Assembly: GCA_013201395.1 (NCBI GenBank) | Contig: JABMJD010000001.1 | Span: 62,001-126,000, forward strand | DNA length: 64,000 nucleotides | Reading direction: 5' to 3' | From: Candidatus Syntrophopropionicum ammoniitolerans | GTDB lineage: Bacteria > Bacillota > Desulfotomaculia > Desulfotomaculales > Pelotomaculaceae | Shown here: piece after piece, positions 46,339-56,256 of the stretch | Layout of the letters: each line of letters starts with the position of its first letter | How positions within the stretch are numbered: position 1 is the stretch's first letter | Program-made: the position numbers and the translations under genes | Notes under the pieces: generated by a model | Databases searched by the model: none | Seen by the model: only the letters and a program-made list of their open reading frames with translations | Told to the model about the DNA's origin: nothing

Positions 46339-47130
46339 ATGTTCAATAAAATAGCTCGCCTGTGGCATCAAAAGGAACCGAAAGGGCATGGCGGGGCTGA
46401 TCTAGGAGAATTATTAGCCAGAGTGGACTGGGATCGGATGCCCAGGCATATCGCCATTATTATGGATGGAAATGGCCGCTGGGCCAACGGCCGTGGTTTG
46501 CCCCGGTTTTATGGACATAAAGCCGGTGTGGAATCCCTGCGGGACATTGTTAGGGCTTGTTCTGAGTATAATATACAAGTTTTAACTGTCTATGCATTTT
46601 CAACGGAAAATTGGAAACGCCCTGTGGAAGAGATTAATGTACTCATGGATCTTTTGGTAGAATACCTTCACAAAGAAATAGATGAATTATGCCAAAAAGG
46701 TGTAAAAATAAATCCCATCGGCAAAATAGGGGATTTACCTACCGATGTTATTGGGGCCCTGGATATGGCAGTGGAGCGCAGTAAGGCCAACAGGGGTCCT
46801 GTCCTGAACCTGGCTTTAAACTACGGCGGACGCATGGAAATCGTTGAGGCTGTGCGTACAATTGCCTTACAGGTTAACAAGGGTGATTTGTCTGTTGACC
46901 AGATTGATGCCAACACTATGTCCCAATACCTTTACACATCCGGTCAGCCTGATCCGGATCTGCTGATTAGACCCTCGGGTGATTTTCGGATCAGTAATTT
47001 CTTGCTCTGGCAGCTGGCCTATACCGAATTCTGGCATACTACCGTACTCTGGCCCGATTTTCGCAGGGTGCATTTAGTTAGAGCTATAGTTGAATACCAG
47101 AGCCGGGAAAGGCGTTTCGGCGGTTTATAA
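46339..47130 (+). CDS. uppS: Undecaprenyl diphosphate synthase
   Basis: A 263-residue cis-prenyltransferase. IIMDGNGRWANGRGLPR near residue 40 has the catalytic Asp; STENWKRP, GGRMEIVEA and LIRPSGDFRISNFLLWQLAYTEF are family motifs. It makes the C55 carrier of cell-wall precursors. I took the ATG at 46339 because earlier in-frame starts lie in the terminator hairpin. GGGAGTGG is 11 bases upstream. It heads uppS-cdsA-ytvI-dxr-rseP-ispG-proS. Confidence 0.94.
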   Translation: MFNKIARLWHQKEPKGHGGADLGELLARVDWDRMPRHIAIIMDGNGRWANGRGLPRFYGHKAGVESLRDIVRACSEYNIQVLTVYAFSTENWKRPVEEINVLMDLLVEYLHKEIDELCQKGVKINPIGKIGDLPTDVIGALDMAVERSKANRGPVLNLALNYGGRMEIVEAVRTIALQVNKGDLSVDQIDANTMSQYLYTSGQPDPDLLIRPSGDFRISNFLLWQLAYTEFWHTTVLWPDFRRVHLVRAIVEYQSRERRFGGL

Positions 47131-47153
47131 GACAATAGAACAAACCAGACGGG

Positions 47154-47954
47154 TTGGTGAATGTTTTGCTTGCGCAAAGGATTATAAGCGCCCTTGTCGG
47201 TATTCCCCTGGTTGTGGTCGCTGTATGGTTTGGGGGCATCCCTTTAATACTGCTGATAGGGCTGATTATTGTCCTGGGCCTCAGGGAAATAAATGAAATG
47301 CTAACCAAACTGGGGTTAAAGCCCTCTCTCTGGCTGACCCTGGCCGGTGGGTTAATCATGACCGCCGGATCATATCTGTATATTGACGGCTACCCCGGCC
47401 CAACTATTACCATTATCCTGTTCATGTACCTCCTGGCTACTGTAGCCTTATACCCGCGATATTCACTTCTGGACAGTGCAGGCGCCATGATGGGTGTATT
47501 GTATGTGGGGCTGTTGAATTATTTTTACCTTCTCCGCATGATGCCCGACGGTTGGATTTGGCTAATTTTCACCCTTACGGCAACCTGGGGTACTGATACT
47601 GCTGCCTATTTTGTGGGGACACTTTTCGGCAAGAGAAGGATAGCCCCTACCTTGAGTCCCAAAAAAACAGTAGAAGGGGCCATTGGTGGTTTCGCCGGAA
47701 GCATTCTGGTAGCAGCCGTATTTTCTGTTATATATAAATTTTTGCCCATGTCCAAGGTCTTAATTCTAGGTTTGTGCCTGGGTGCTGCGGCACAGGTAGG
47801 GGATTTGTTGGAATCAGCTTTTAAGAGGCAAGCCGGTGTGAAAGACAGCAGCGATTTAATACCGGGACACGGTGGTATTATGGATCGTATTGACAGTATG
47901 CTATTTACTGCACCGCTGGTTTATTATTTTGTGCTCTTATTTATAGGAAATTGA
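47154..47954 (+). CDS. cdsA: Phosphatidate cytidylyltransferase
   Basis: A 266-residue membrane enzyme with eight or so helices, which makes CDP-diacylglycerol. The CDP-OH transferase signature is in the C-terminal part (SAFKRQAGVKDSSDLIPGHGG, near 220-240, with DRIDS). TWGTDTAAYFVGTLFGKRR and SPKKTVEG are also typical. The start is TTG 47154 or GTG 47157 with a weak ribosome site. It lies 23 bases after uppS. Confidence 0.92.
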   Translation: MVNVLLAQRIISALVGIPLVVVAVWFGGIPLILLIGLIIVLGLREINEMLTKLGLKPSLWLTLAGGLIMTAGSYLYIDGYPGPTITIILFMYLLATVALYPRYSLLDSAGAMMGVLYVGLLNYFYLLRMMPDGWIWLIFTLTATWGTDTAAYFVGTLFGKRRIAPTLSPKKTVEGAIGGFAGSILVAAVFSVIYKFLPMSKVLILGLCLGAAAQVGDLLESAFKRQAGVKDSSDLIPGHGGIMDRIDSMLFTAPLVYYFVLLFIGN

Positions 47955-47964
47955 GGTGGACCGG

Positions 47965-49008
47965 TTGCCCAGACCATTATTGCTCATTATATACACGGCT
48001 GTAGCTATCCTGGCCGGTATAGTCTTTTTAAAATATGCGCTGCCGATTTTGGTACCTTTTATTATTGCTATCATTATCGGCATGTTTATGGAGCCGTTGA
48101 TCAGGCTGTTGCAAAAAATGAAGATGTCCAGGGGTGTAGCAGTCCTTGTCGCTATGGTGCTTGTATTCGGCAGCGCCGGTGTAATTATGTCCCTGCTTGT
48201 GATCCGCCTGGCTACCGAGCTGATCCACCTTTCTGCTACATTGCCGGGTCTGACGGTAGAAGTTAAAAATTATCTACATGTTTTTATTGAAAAGATAACC
48301 GCCTTTTATGTCACATTACCTGCGGCCATCACCTCATCAATTGAACAAAGCCTGAACAGCCTTTCCTACAGCATGCAGGTAATGGCAACCAGGCTTGCCA
48401 ATTCAATGCTTTCATTTATTTCCATGGTGCCGGGTACACTTGTCCTGCTGCTGGTGATTCTGTTGTCATCATATTTTATTGCCCGGGACAAGAAAATGAT
48501 TATGAATTTTATCGCGCACCTGTTACCCGACCCATGGGGTGAAAAAATCATTAACGCTTCCAGGGATGTGGCAGCTGCTTTTATGGCCTACATAAAGGCC
48601 CAGGCCATTTTGGTTTTCATATCCACAAGCATGAGTGTTACCGGTCTATATTTAATAGGTGCTGATTATGCTCTGGTGGTTGGTTTAACGATTGGCATTT
48701 TTGATCTGATTCCGGTCCTGGGGCCGGCGACTATTTATCTACCCTGGTTGATTTGGTCCTTTGCTACCGGCGCAACTATATTTGGCATAAAGTTATCAAT
48801 CCTCTACCTGATTGTACTGGTGGTGAGGCAAATCCTGGAGACCAAAATTGTCTCCGGCAATCTGGGTCTACACCCGCTGGCTACCCTCATTTCTATGTAC
48901 GCCGGCTTATGGACCCTGGGCTTGCCGGGCCTGGTACTCGGCCCTGTTTTTTTAATTGCCATCCAATCTTTCTATAAGGCGGGGATACTCCTACCCAGGG
49001 CGAAATAA
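47965..49008 (+). CDS. AI-2E-family transporter, YtvI-like
   Basis: A 347-residue integral membrane protein of the AI-2E exporter family: about seven or eight hydrophobic segments, with LPILVPFIIAIIIGMFMEPLI near the N-terminus and GLTIGIFDLIPVLGPATI near 240. Bacillus YtvI, a mother-cell sporulation membrane protein, is the closest pattern, and in related genomes a member of this family stands between cdsA and dxr. The TTG at 47965 follows GAGGTGG; a GTG at 47956 is a longer alternative. The transported compound is unknown. Confidence 0.75.
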   Translation: MPRPLLLIIYTAVAILAGIVFLKYALPILVPFIIAIIIGMFMEPLIRLLQKMKMSRGVAVLVAMVLVFGSAGVIMSLLVIRLATELIHLSATLPGLTVEVKNYLHVFIEKITAFYVTLPAAITSSIEQSLNSLSYSMQVMATRLANSMLSFISMVPGTLVLLLVILLSSYFIARDKKMIMNFIAHLLPDPWGEKIINASRDVAAAFMAYIKAQAILVFISTSMSVTGLYLIGADYALVVGLTIGIFDLIPVLGPATIYLPWLIWSFATGATIFGIKLSILYLIVLVVRQILETKIVSGNLGLHPLATLISMYAGLWTLGLPGLVLGPVFLIAIQSFYKAGILLPRAK

Positions 49009-49013
49009 ACAGG

Positions 49014-49075
49014 GCCCCGGTATAAGACAGGGTCAGGCAGCGGGCTTTGGGAAGGGAAGCCCTGTTTTCCGGGGC
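49014..49075 (+). terminator. Nested hairpin terminator before dxr
   Basis: GCCCCGG (49014-49020) pairs with CCGGGGC (49069-49075). Inside, GGGCTT (49042-49047) pairs with AAGCCC (49057-49062), followed by TGTTTT. Either stem can form; the inner one resembles a terminator. Confidence 0.55.
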
Positions 49076-49160
49076 ATTAATCATTTATTTGATGGTAAAA
49101 TAGTGAAAAGGCTTATTTCTAATATTTTTTTGTATGTAGAGAAATTAATTGGAGAATGTT

Positions 49161-50342
49161 ATGAAAAGAATTGTCTTACTTGGTAGTACCGGTTCTATTG
49201 GCAGGCAAACACTGGATGTAATCAGAAATTTGCCGGGTGAATTTAAAGTCACGGGCCTGGCCGCAGGGGAAAACTGGTCTCTGTTGGCCAAACAGGTCAG
49301 GGAATTCCAACCACTATGTGTGACCCTATCTGAACCGGAGAAACTGGATCTGTTGAAAAAGGAGCTGGGTCCGGGGAAAATCCCCGATCTGGGGTGGGGG
49401 AGGGAAGGTTTGGAAACCCTGGCCTCTATGAGCGAGGCTGATCTGGTAGTTGTGGCAGTGACCGGGTCGGTGGGCATTTTTCCCACTGTAGCTGCCCTCA
49501 AGGCGGGTAGAAATGTGGCTCTGGCGAATAAAGAAACCCTGGTGGCCGCCGGTTCGCTGGTGATGGATTTATCCTTACAAAATAAAACCAAAATATATCC
49601 GGTGGATAGTGAACACTCCGCATTGTGGCAGTGCTTGGAAGGTAATAGTTGGGAGGCTATCGAGAAAATAATTTTGACTGCTTCCGGCGGGCCTTTTCGC
49701 CGGCTAAGCCCGGCGGCGTTGAAGAATGTAACAGTAGAAATGGCACTGCACCATCCCAATTGGCATATGGGTCCCAAGGTGACTATTGATTCGGCAACCC
49801 TTATGAATAAAGGTTTAGAGGTAATCGAAGCAAAATGGTTGTTTGGGGTAGATTATGATCAGATAGAGGTGCTTGTCCACCCCCAAAGTATCATTCATTC
49901 CGCCGTTGAGTTTGTTGATGGGGCGGTTATAGCCCAAATGGGGGCAACAGACATGCGTCTGCCTATTCAATATGCTCTTACTTATCCGCAGCGTATAAAG
50001 GGGCCGGCTACCAGACTGAAAATGAAAGAAATTACGGGGTTAACCTTTGAGGCGCCGGACTGCAAAAGGTTTCCATCTCTACGGTTAGCATTTGAGGCCG
50101 GCCGGACAGGCGGCACAATGCCGGCTGTATTAAATGCTGCTAACGAGGTGGCTGTAGGGGCATTTATCAATGGGGTTCTTTCCTTTACCGATATCCCGTT
50201 TGTTGTGGGGGACGTTATGTGTAAACACGATATAATGAAAGCAACAGTACTGGAAGAAATTATAGAAGCCGACCTGTGGGCCAGGAGAACGGCAGAAACA
50301 ATTATTAGGAATCAGCCTAAGGGCTATGGGGGGCTGTTATGA
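49161..50342 (+). CDS. dxr: 1-deoxy-D-xylulose 5-phosphate reductoisomerase
   Basis: A 393-residue enzyme of the non-mevalonate isoprenoid pathway. LLGSTGSIGRQTLDVI near residue 6 binds NADPH, metal ligands are in PVDSEHSALWQ, and TASGGPFR, HPNWHMGPKVTIDSATLMNKGLE in part and QMGATDMRLPI are family motifs. The ATG at 49161 has GGAG 6 bases upstream; a TTG at 49149 is less likely. It overlaps rseP by ATGA. Confidence 0.96.
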   Translation: MKRIVLLGSTGSIGRQTLDVIRNLPGEFKVTGLAAGENWSLLAKQVREFQPLCVTLSEPEKLDLLKKELGPGKIPDLGWGREGLETLASMSEADLVVVAVTGSVGIFPTVAALKAGRNVALANKETLVAAGSLVMDLSLQNKTKIYPVDSEHSALWQCLEGNSWEAIEKIILTASGGPFRRLSPAALKNVTVEMALHHPNWHMGPKVTIDSATLMNKGLEVIEAKWLFGVDYDQIEVLVHPQSIIHSAVEFVDGAVIAQMGATDMRLPIQYALTYPQRIKGPATRLKMKEITGLTFEAPDCKRFPSLRLAFEAGRTGGTMPAVLNAANEVAVGAFINGVLSFTDIPFVVGDVMCKHDIMKATVLEEIIEADLWARRTAETIIRNQPKGYGGLL

Positions 50343-51394
50343 CCACATTTATCGCTTCAATTTTTGTTTTCGGGCTGCTGATAGTTTTCCATGAGTTCGG
50401 CCATTTCATTGTTGCTAAAATGGTGGGAATTAAGGTCTATGAGTTCAGCCTTGGATTTGGTCCCAAGCTGTTAGCTGTCCCCGGGGGGGAAACCCAGTAT
50501 ACACTGCGCCTATTTCCCCTTGGTGGGTTTGTGCGAATGGCGGGAATGGATCCGGAAGAAGAACTGGATGAAAAAGATATTAACCGGGGATTTAATAAAA
50601 AAACTGTCGGCCAGAGAATCGCCGTTATCTTTGCCGGGCCGTTCATGAACTTCCTCCTGGCGGCATTGCTTTTTGCCCTAGTGTTTTCAGTGCAAGGTGA
50701 GCCTGTGGCCTCAAACAGTACCAAAATCGGGGATATTAATGCCGGCTATCCGGCGCAAACCGCCGGCCTGGCTGCCGGTGATGAAATCCTGGCTATAGAT
50801 GGTAACCGTGTTGACAAATGGGACGAACTGGTCACCTTGATTAATGAAAGGCCGGAAGAAAATATTTCAGTGGCTGTGCTCAGAGACGGAACTGAGCTGG
50901 AGTTTGCTCTGACAACGGCAAGGGCTGAAGACGGCCGGGGTTTAATTGGTATTTACCCGGCGGAGGAATATATTCAGGTAGGATTGCTGCAGTCGATCTC
51001 TCTGGGTATAGAGTGGACGGCAAGGTTTACTGTGGCTATTATGGATTTTGTGTCTAAAATGATATTCGGGCAAATGTCGGCTGATTTGGGAGGCCCGGTC
51101 CGGGTGGTCAGTGAAATTGGTAAAGCGGCGGAGATTGGGTTTGTAATTTTGCTGAAGCTGGCAGCCATATTGAGTATCAACCTGGGCCTGTTCAATCTCT
51201 TTCCCATACCGGCCCTGGACGGCAGCCGGATCCTCTTTCTATTCTGGGAAAAAATCAGAAGACGCCCAGTTGACCCGGTAAAGGAAAATTTTATCCATCT
51301 TGTTGGTTTTGGCCTGCTCCTGTTGTTAATGGTCATTATTACTTATAAGGATATACTGCATGTTTTTACTATAGATAACGGATTGGGACCGTAG
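50339..51394 (+). CDS. rseP: RIP metalloprotease RseP
   Basis: A 351-residue membrane zinc protease. HEFGHF near residue 18 is the zinc site and NLFPIPALDGSR near 290 has the Asp ligand. A single PDZ domain lies at about 120-200 (AGLAAGDEILAIDGNRVD). Bacillus RasP cuts anti-sigma factors and leftover signal peptides. The ATG overlaps the dxr stop. The pair dxr-rseP is conserved across Firmicutes. Confidence 0.95.
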   Translation: MTTFIASIFVFGLLIVFHEFGHFIVAKMVGIKVYEFSLGFGPKLLAVPGGETQYTLRLFPLGGFVRMAGMDPEEELDEKDINRGFNKKTVGQRIAVIFAGPFMNFLLAALLFALVFSVQGEPVASNSTKIGDINAGYPAQTAGLAAGDEILAIDGNRVDKWDELVTLINERPEENISVAVLRDGTELEFALTTARAEDGRGLIGIYPAEEYIQVGLLQSISLGIEWTARFTVAIMDFVSKMIFGQMSADLGGPVRVVSEIGKAAEIGFVILLKLAAILSINLGLFNLFPIPALDGSRILFLFWEKIRRRPVDPVKENFIHLVGFGLLLLLMVIITYKDILHVFTIDNGLGP

Positions 51395-51453
51395 ACTACC
51401 ACCGGGGGGATATTCCTTATTCCTCTCAATAAACAGGCAAACAAGGGAATGAA

Positions 51454-52515
51454 ATGGGTGGTTTTGTGGAAAGAAGAACTACGAGAACTGTTTTTGTCGG
51501 TGGGGTGCAGGTTGGCGGTGGAGCCCCGATCAGCATTCAATCGATGACCAAAACAGATACCAGGGATGTAGCATCAACTGTTGAGCAGATCAACCAACTA
51601 GCAAAAAGCGGTTGTGATATAATCCGCGCCGCTGTACCCGATCAGGAGGCGGCGGATGCATTACCCGGGATATTAGGGAGTATAAATATACCCCTGATAG
51701 CCGATATTCACTTTGATTATCGCTTAGCACTGGCGGCTTTGCGGGCCGGTGTAGACGGCTTACGGATCAATCCCGGCAATATTGGCAGTAGGCGTAAGGT
51801 GGAAGAGGTTGTGCGGGCCGCCCGGGACCGGGGTGTACCGATTCGTATCGGTGTTAACGCCGGATCATTGGAAAAAGATCTGTTGGTAAAATATGATGGA
51901 GCGACACCTGAGGCCATGGTGGAAAGCGCCATGAACCATGTCAATATTCTAGAAGAGCTAAATTTTAAAGCGATTAAATTATCTCTTAAAGCATCTAATG
52001 TGCCACTAATGCTGGCCGCTTACCGCCTGATGGCCAAAAAAACAGACTATCCTCTACATATCGGCGTTACTGAATCCGGTACCCCCAGGTATGGTACTGT
52101 AAAGTCGGCCATCGGCATTGGCATACTATTGTCCGAGGGGATCGGGGATACCATTCGGGTTTCTCTTACCGGGCAACCCGATGACGAAGTAATTGCGGGC
52201 TACGATATCTTGCGGGCCCTGGGGTTGCGCAGCCGGGGTGTGGAGCTTATTTCCTGTCCCACCTGTGGCCGTACGGAGATAGACCTGATTGGGATTGCCG
52301 AAGAGGTAGAAAAAAAGTTACAACAGGTGGACAAGCCACTGAAGGTAGCTGTGATGGGCTGTGTGGTCAATGGCCCCGGTGAAGCGCGGGAAGCTGATGT
52401 AGGCATTGCCGGTGGAAAGGGTTTCGGTCTTATATTTCGCAAAGGCCAGATTGTCCGCAAGGTCCCGGAAGATAGTTTGGTCCAGGAGCTGCTGAAAGAA
52501 ATTGAGAATATATAA
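51454..52515 (+). CDS. ispG: (E)-4-hydroxy-3-methylbut-2-enyl-diphosphate synthase
   Basis: A 353-residue GcpE/IspG enzyme. IQSMTKTDTRD near residue 30 and the C-terminal [4Fe-4S] Cys residues SCPTCGRTEID and MGCVVNGPGEA are clear, with the EADVGIAGGKG segment. It reduces MEcPP with ferredoxin or flavodoxin electrons, following Dxr in the same pathway. The ATG at 51454 follows AAGGGAATGAA; a GTG at 51466 is an alternative. Confidence 0.96.
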   Translation: MGGFVERRTTRTVFVGGVQVGGGAPISIQSMTKTDTRDVASTVEQINQLAKSGCDIIRAAVPDQEAADALPGILGSINIPLIADIHFDYRLALAALRAGVDGLRINPGNIGSRRKVEEVVRAARDRGVPIRIGVNAGSLEKDLLVKYDGATPEAMVESAMNHVNILEELNFKAIKLSLKASNVPLMLAAYRLMAKKTDYPLHIGVTESGTPRYGTVKSAIGIGILLSEGIGDTIRVSLTGQPDDEVIAGYDILRALGLRSRGVELISCPTCGRTEIDLIGIAEEVEKKLQQVDKPLKVAVMGCVVNGPGEAREADVGIAGGKGFGLIFRKGQIVRKVPEDSLVQELLKEIENI

Positions 52516-52530
52516 TGTGGGAGGAATTTC

Positions 52531-54243
52531 ATGCGAGCGACAGCGTTATTAGCGCCGACATTAAGGGAGGCGCCCGCTGATGCGGAGGTAGTAAGCCATC
52601 GACTGTTACTACGGGCCGGTTTTATCAGAAGGGTTGCGGCAGGGGTGTACAATCACCTACCGCTATCTATGCGCGTGCTGAAAAAAATAGAGCAGATCGT
52701 CCGGGAGGAAATGGACCGGCAGGGTGGGCAGGAATTACTAATGCCCATAATCCAGCCGGCGGAACTCTGGCGGGAATCGGGCCGGTGGGACGTATACGGC
52801 CCGGAATTATTTCGGCTCAAAGACAGGCATGACCGTAATTTTGCCCTGGGTCCAACTCATGAAGAAATAGTCACTACACTGGTGCGGGGGGAGGTTAACT
52901 CATATAAGCAGTTGCCACTATTGCTGTATCAGATTCAGAACAAATATAGGGATGAAAGACGACCCCGGTTTGGTCTCATGCGCGGCCGGGAATTTATAAT
53001 GAAGGATCTATATTCTTTTGATCGGGACGAAAAGGGATTGCAAAACAGCTACATGAAAATGCATGAGGCCTATACCCGGATTTTTCAACGCTGCGGTTTG
53101 CACTTTCGCCCGGTAGAAGCCGATTCAGGTGCTATTGGCGGCAGTGAAACCCACGAGTTCATGGTGCTTGCTGAATCTGGGGAGGCATCAATCCTGTTTT
53201 GTGGAAATGAGAGCTGCGATTATGCAGCTAATGTAGAAAGGGCGGAACAGATCCACCAGCCCCGGCAGGAAAAAGAAGACATGAACAAACTGATGCCCAT
53301 AGAAACACCTGATTGCCGAACCATTGAGGAGGTAGCCCAATTCTTGGATGTCTCCCCACAGAGAATCATTAAAACACTGATCTATGAAACGGATACCGAA
53401 GTAGTGGCCGTACTTGTCCGGGGGGACCGGGATGTCAATGAAATTAAACTGCTGAACACACTGGGATGCCTGCATCTGGATCTGGCGGATGAAACGACAA
53501 TTAAAAAAGTAACGGGGGCAACTAAAGGATTCTCCGGCCCGGTCGGGTTAAAGGGGATTAAAATTATTGCCGACCTGGAGGTGTCCTCCATTGCTAATGC
53601 AGTTACCGGTGCTAATAAGGATCAGGCCCATTTCCTGAATGTAAACCCCAGCCGTGACTTTTCCATAGATATATTAACTGATGTGAGAATGGTGGAGGCC
53701 GGAGAACCATGTCCCCGCTGCGGTGGGGAATTAAAGGAAGCCAGGGGAATTGAGGTGGGCCAAATATTTAAGTTGGGTGATAAATACAGCAAACAGCTGG
53801 GAGCGACCTACCTTGATGAAAACGGCCGGGCAAAACCACTTATAATGGGCTGCTACGGTATCGGTGTGACCCGCACTATGGCTGCTGCTATTGAGCAATA
53901 TAACGATGAGGATGGTATAGTGTGGCCGGCAGCAATAGCCCCCTTTCATGTGGTAGTTGTACCGATTAACACCAAGAATAATGAGCAGATGTCTCTGGCA
54001 GAAAAGATATATGAAAACTTAACAGCAGCAAACATTGAAGTCGTCCTTGATGACCGCCCCGAAAGGGCAGGTGTCAAGTTTAAAGATGCTGATTTGATTG
54101 GTTATCCGCTGCGGGTTACTATAGGTTCAAAAGCTGTTTCGGAGCAAATGCTGGAGGTAAAAGTGCGTCGTACCGGGGAAATGTCCATGGTGCCGGTAGA
54201 AAAACTGGTACCGGAGGTACAAGAAATGTTGAAAACTCTGTAA
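52531..54243 (+). CDS. proS: Prolyl-tRNA synthetase
   Basis: A 570-residue bacterial-type ProRS. Class II motif 2 is in [24 protein letters not shown] in part near 145-168; an INS editing domain (YbaK-like) covers about 225-385, and the C-terminal anticodon domain starts near 470 ([13 protein letters not shown]). It lies 15 bases after ispG with GGGAGGAAT upstream. No T-box leader fits in this space. Confidence 0.96.
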   Translation: MRATALLAPTLREAPADAEVVSHRLLLRAGFIRRVAAGVYNHLPLSMRVLKKIEQIVREEMDRQGGQELLMPIIQPAELWRESGRWDVYGPELFRLKDRHDRNFALGPTHEEIVTTLVRGEVNSYKQLPLLLYQIQNKYRDERRPRFGLMRGREFIMKDLYSFDRDEKGLQNSYMKMHEAYTRIFQRCGLHFRPVEADSGAIGGSETHEFMVLAESGEASILFCGNESCDYAANVERAEQIHQPRQEKEDMNKLMPIETPDCRTIEEVAQFLDVSPQRIIKTLIYETDTEVVAVLVRGDRDVNEIKLLNTLGCLHLDLADETTIKKVTGATKGFSGPVGLKGIKIIADLEVSSIANAVTGANKDQAHFLNVNPSRDFSIDILTDVRMVEAGEPCPRCGGELKEARGIEVGQIFKLGDKYSKQLGATYLDENGRAKPLIMGCYGIGVTRTMAAAIEQYNDEDGIVWPAAIAPFHVVVVPINTKNNEQMSLAEKIYENLTAANIEVVLDDRPERAGVKFKDADLIGYPLRVTIGSKAVSEQMLEVKVRRTGEMSMVPVEKLVPEVQEMLKTL

Positions 54244-54258
54244 TCCCTGTCATAGATG

Positions 54259-54354
54259 AGCCGTCAAAATATATTTGTACGGGTGTTGTTTCGAAAATGG
54301 CCTGGGGACACAAAAAGCAACTGTAGACCCGGGATGGCGCTATGATCGACGGCT
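54259..54354 (+). promoter_or_regulatory. Possible folded leader before the glycosyltransferase gene
   Basis: In the 188-base gap after proS, AGCCGTC (54259-54265) pairs with GACGGCT (54348-54354). Nested inside, CGGGT (54280-54284) pairs with ACCCG (54327-54331), and TTG (54286-54288) with CAA (54318-54320). The three stems stack one inside another. No known class is recognised and there is no T-run. Confidence 0.35.
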
Positions 54355-54430
54355 GGGTTTGAAATGGGAAACCAGGGGTTTTATCTATCGGATTGGGATT
54401 TGAAGCACTTTTAACTGTGGGAAAAAGGGG

Positions 54431-55600
54431 ATGGGGAAAATCAGTGGGCTAAAAAGGGTGTTAATACTGTCGGTAGCAGTCGGCTCCGGTCATATGCGTA
54501 CTGCAGAAGCGCTTAAACAAGCGGCCGGGGTCCTGTATCCCGGTGCCGAGGTAAGAATTCTGGACACCTTCCGCTATGCCAGCCCCTTTCTCGGCAAGCT
54601 AGTCCTCGGCGCTTATCTGGAAATGCTAAAAAAATCACCTTTTTTATATGAGTTTTTGTACAATCAAGCTGGGCGGGGCCGGCCTCTCTCAGGAAAGGGC
54701 AAGGCAGGCTTTAGCCATATTATCAATATTGCAGCCGCACCAAGGCTAATCAAATACATCAACAGTTTTCAGCCGGAAATTATTGTCTGTACACATGCCT
54801 TCCCCCTGGGGATAGGATCATATTTTAAGAGAAAAGGGGTATTCCAGGGTCCGTTATTGGCCATAGTAACTGACTATGATGTACACTCTTTTTACATATT
54901 TCCTGAGGTAGATTATTACATAGTTGGTGCTGAGGCTTTGATCCCCCAGTGCCGGGCATATGGTATAAATCCGGAGCGGGTGTATGCAACGGGGATACCC
55001 ATTCATGCACAATTTTCCAACCGTTATGATCAGGCCTTGTTGCGTCAACAGATAGGACTGGATCCGGAACCACCGGTGGTCCTGCTTACGGGCGGTGGAC
55101 TGGGCATGGGGTCTATCGCTACGGTGTTTAAGACATTGGGGGCCAGTAAGCTTTGCCAACTGTTATGTGTAACCGGCTCCAACAATGCATTGCGGGTGAA
55201 GTTGGACAATATGGCCCAGGGTATGTCCTGCCGGGCAAAAGTTTTTGGCTTTGTTGACAATATCCATGAATTAATGGCGGCCTCCGATCTTATGGTCGGC
55301 AAAGCGGGGGGATTAGCCTGTGCTGAAGCTATGGCTTTAGGGCTGCCGCTATTTATTGTCGGTTCACTGCCGGGTCAAGAAGTCAAAAATGCAGAATTTA
55401 TAACTGCTGCCGGTGCCGGTGTAAGAATTGACCCAGACAATTTGGGGTCTTTGGTTGAATATTACCTGCGGGATATGGCCCGGGTGCGACACCTGGCCAG
55501 CATGTCGGCGCTCCATGGTAAACCTGATGCTGCCCGTGACGCTGTCAGGCTAATGGCAGCAGTTGTGAACAGCCTGGGAGTAGTAAAAGCGACAAAATAA
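54431..55600 (+). CDS. Glycosyltransferase of the MGDG synthase / UgtP family
   Basis: A 389-residue GT-B glycosyltransferase of the MGDG_synth plus GT28-C type. Near the N-terminus SVAVGSGHMRTAEAL is typical; in the middle CTHAFPLGIGSYFKRKG; the donor-binding part has LLTGGGLGMGS, FVDNIHELMAASDLMVGKAGGLACAEAMALGLP in part and a PGQE loop. It probably adds a sugar to diacylglycerol, or makes an unknown glycolipid. It is soluble but membrane-associated by family habit. ATG at 54431, close after AAAAGGGG. Confidence 0.85.
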   Translation: MGKISGLKRVLILSVAVGSGHMRTAEALKQAAGVLYPGAEVRILDTFRYASPFLGKLVLGAYLEMLKKSPFLYEFLYNQAGRGRPLSGKGKAGFSHIINIAAAPRLIKYINSFQPEIIVCTHAFPLGIGSYFKRKGVFQGPLLAIVTDYDVHSFYIFPEVDYYIVGAEALIPQCRAYGINPERVYATGIPIHAQFSNRYDQALLRQQIGLDPEPPVVLLTGGGLGMGSIATVFKTLGASKLCQLLCVTGSNNALRVKLDNMAQGMSCRAKVFGFVDNIHELMAASDLMVGKAGGLACAEAMALGLPLFIVGSLPGQEVKNAEFITAAGAGVRIDPDNLGSLVEYYLRDMARVRHLASMSALHGKPDAARDAVRLMAAVVNSLGVVKATK

Positions 55601-55691
55601 ACCAGGCTGTATTTATACTTGTCATCAAATGTCTTCTATGATATACTAACCGTGGTTTTCAGCAAGGTAGATTTTAACTTCTTTCTAAGGA

Positions 55692-55714
55692 GTGGGTGGC
55701 GCCCACTCTTTCGT
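55692..55714 (+). terminator. Hairpin in the rimP leader
   Basis: GAGTGGG (55692-55698) pairs with CCCACTC (55704-55710), followed by TTTC. It lies about 65 bases before rimP. A GC-rich hairpin at this place is common before rimP-nusA operons in Firmicutes, and autoregulated attenuation by NusA has been proposed in other bacteria. The 170-base gap otherwise shows no gene. Confidence 0.5.
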
Positions 55715-55774
55715 CTTATGTTGGAGATAAATCACCTGATGAGCGGAAAACATATGGCCATGGAGGTTATGTAG

Positions 55775-56236
55775 TTGTCCAGAAAAAGGACTGTGGAAAT
55801 AGTTGAGGAGTTAATCAAACCCTGCGTCCTGGAATCCGGCATGGAATTGGTTGATGTAGAGTTTGTTAAAGAGGGCACCGACTGGTACCTACGAGTTTTT
55901 ATTGATCAGCCCGGAGGCATAGGGGTTGAGGATTGCGGGTATCTTTCCCGGAAGATCGATAGACTATTAGATGAAAAAGATCCAATACCCCAATCCTATC
56001 ATCTTGAGGTTTCATCCCCGGGGCTCGAAAGGCCGCTAAAAAAACTAGCCGATTTCGGCCGTTTTGCCGGCCATATGGCTGTTGTGGCCACATTTGCTCC
56101 ACAGGAGGGCAAAAGGAAAATTAGCGGGCGTATTGTAGCAGTCCGTGATGGCAATATAATCTTAGATTTAGAAGGTAAGGAGATAACGATAGATTATAAT
56201 CAGGTGGCATCAGCACGGCTGAAGGCGGAATTTTGA
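55775..56236 (+). CDS. rimP: Ribosome maturation factor RimP
   Basis: A 153-residue RimP: VDVEFVKEGTDWYLRVFID near 28-46, the core VEDCGYLSRKIDRLLDEKDPIP in part and YHLEVSSPGLERPL, then an SH3-like C-terminus. It helps assemble the 30S subunit. The TTG start follows GGAGG. It begins the rimP-nusA-ylxR-infB-rbfA operon. Confidence 0.94.
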   Translation: MSRKRTVEIVEELIKPCVLESGMELVDVEFVKEGTDWYLRVFIDQPGGIGVEDCGYLSRKIDRLLDEKDPIPQSYHLEVSSPGLERPLKKLADFGRFAGHMAVVATFAPQEGKRKISGRIVAVRDGNIILDLEGKEITIDYNQVASARLKAEF

Positions 56237-56256
56237 GAGTGCGGGGAGGAGAAACC

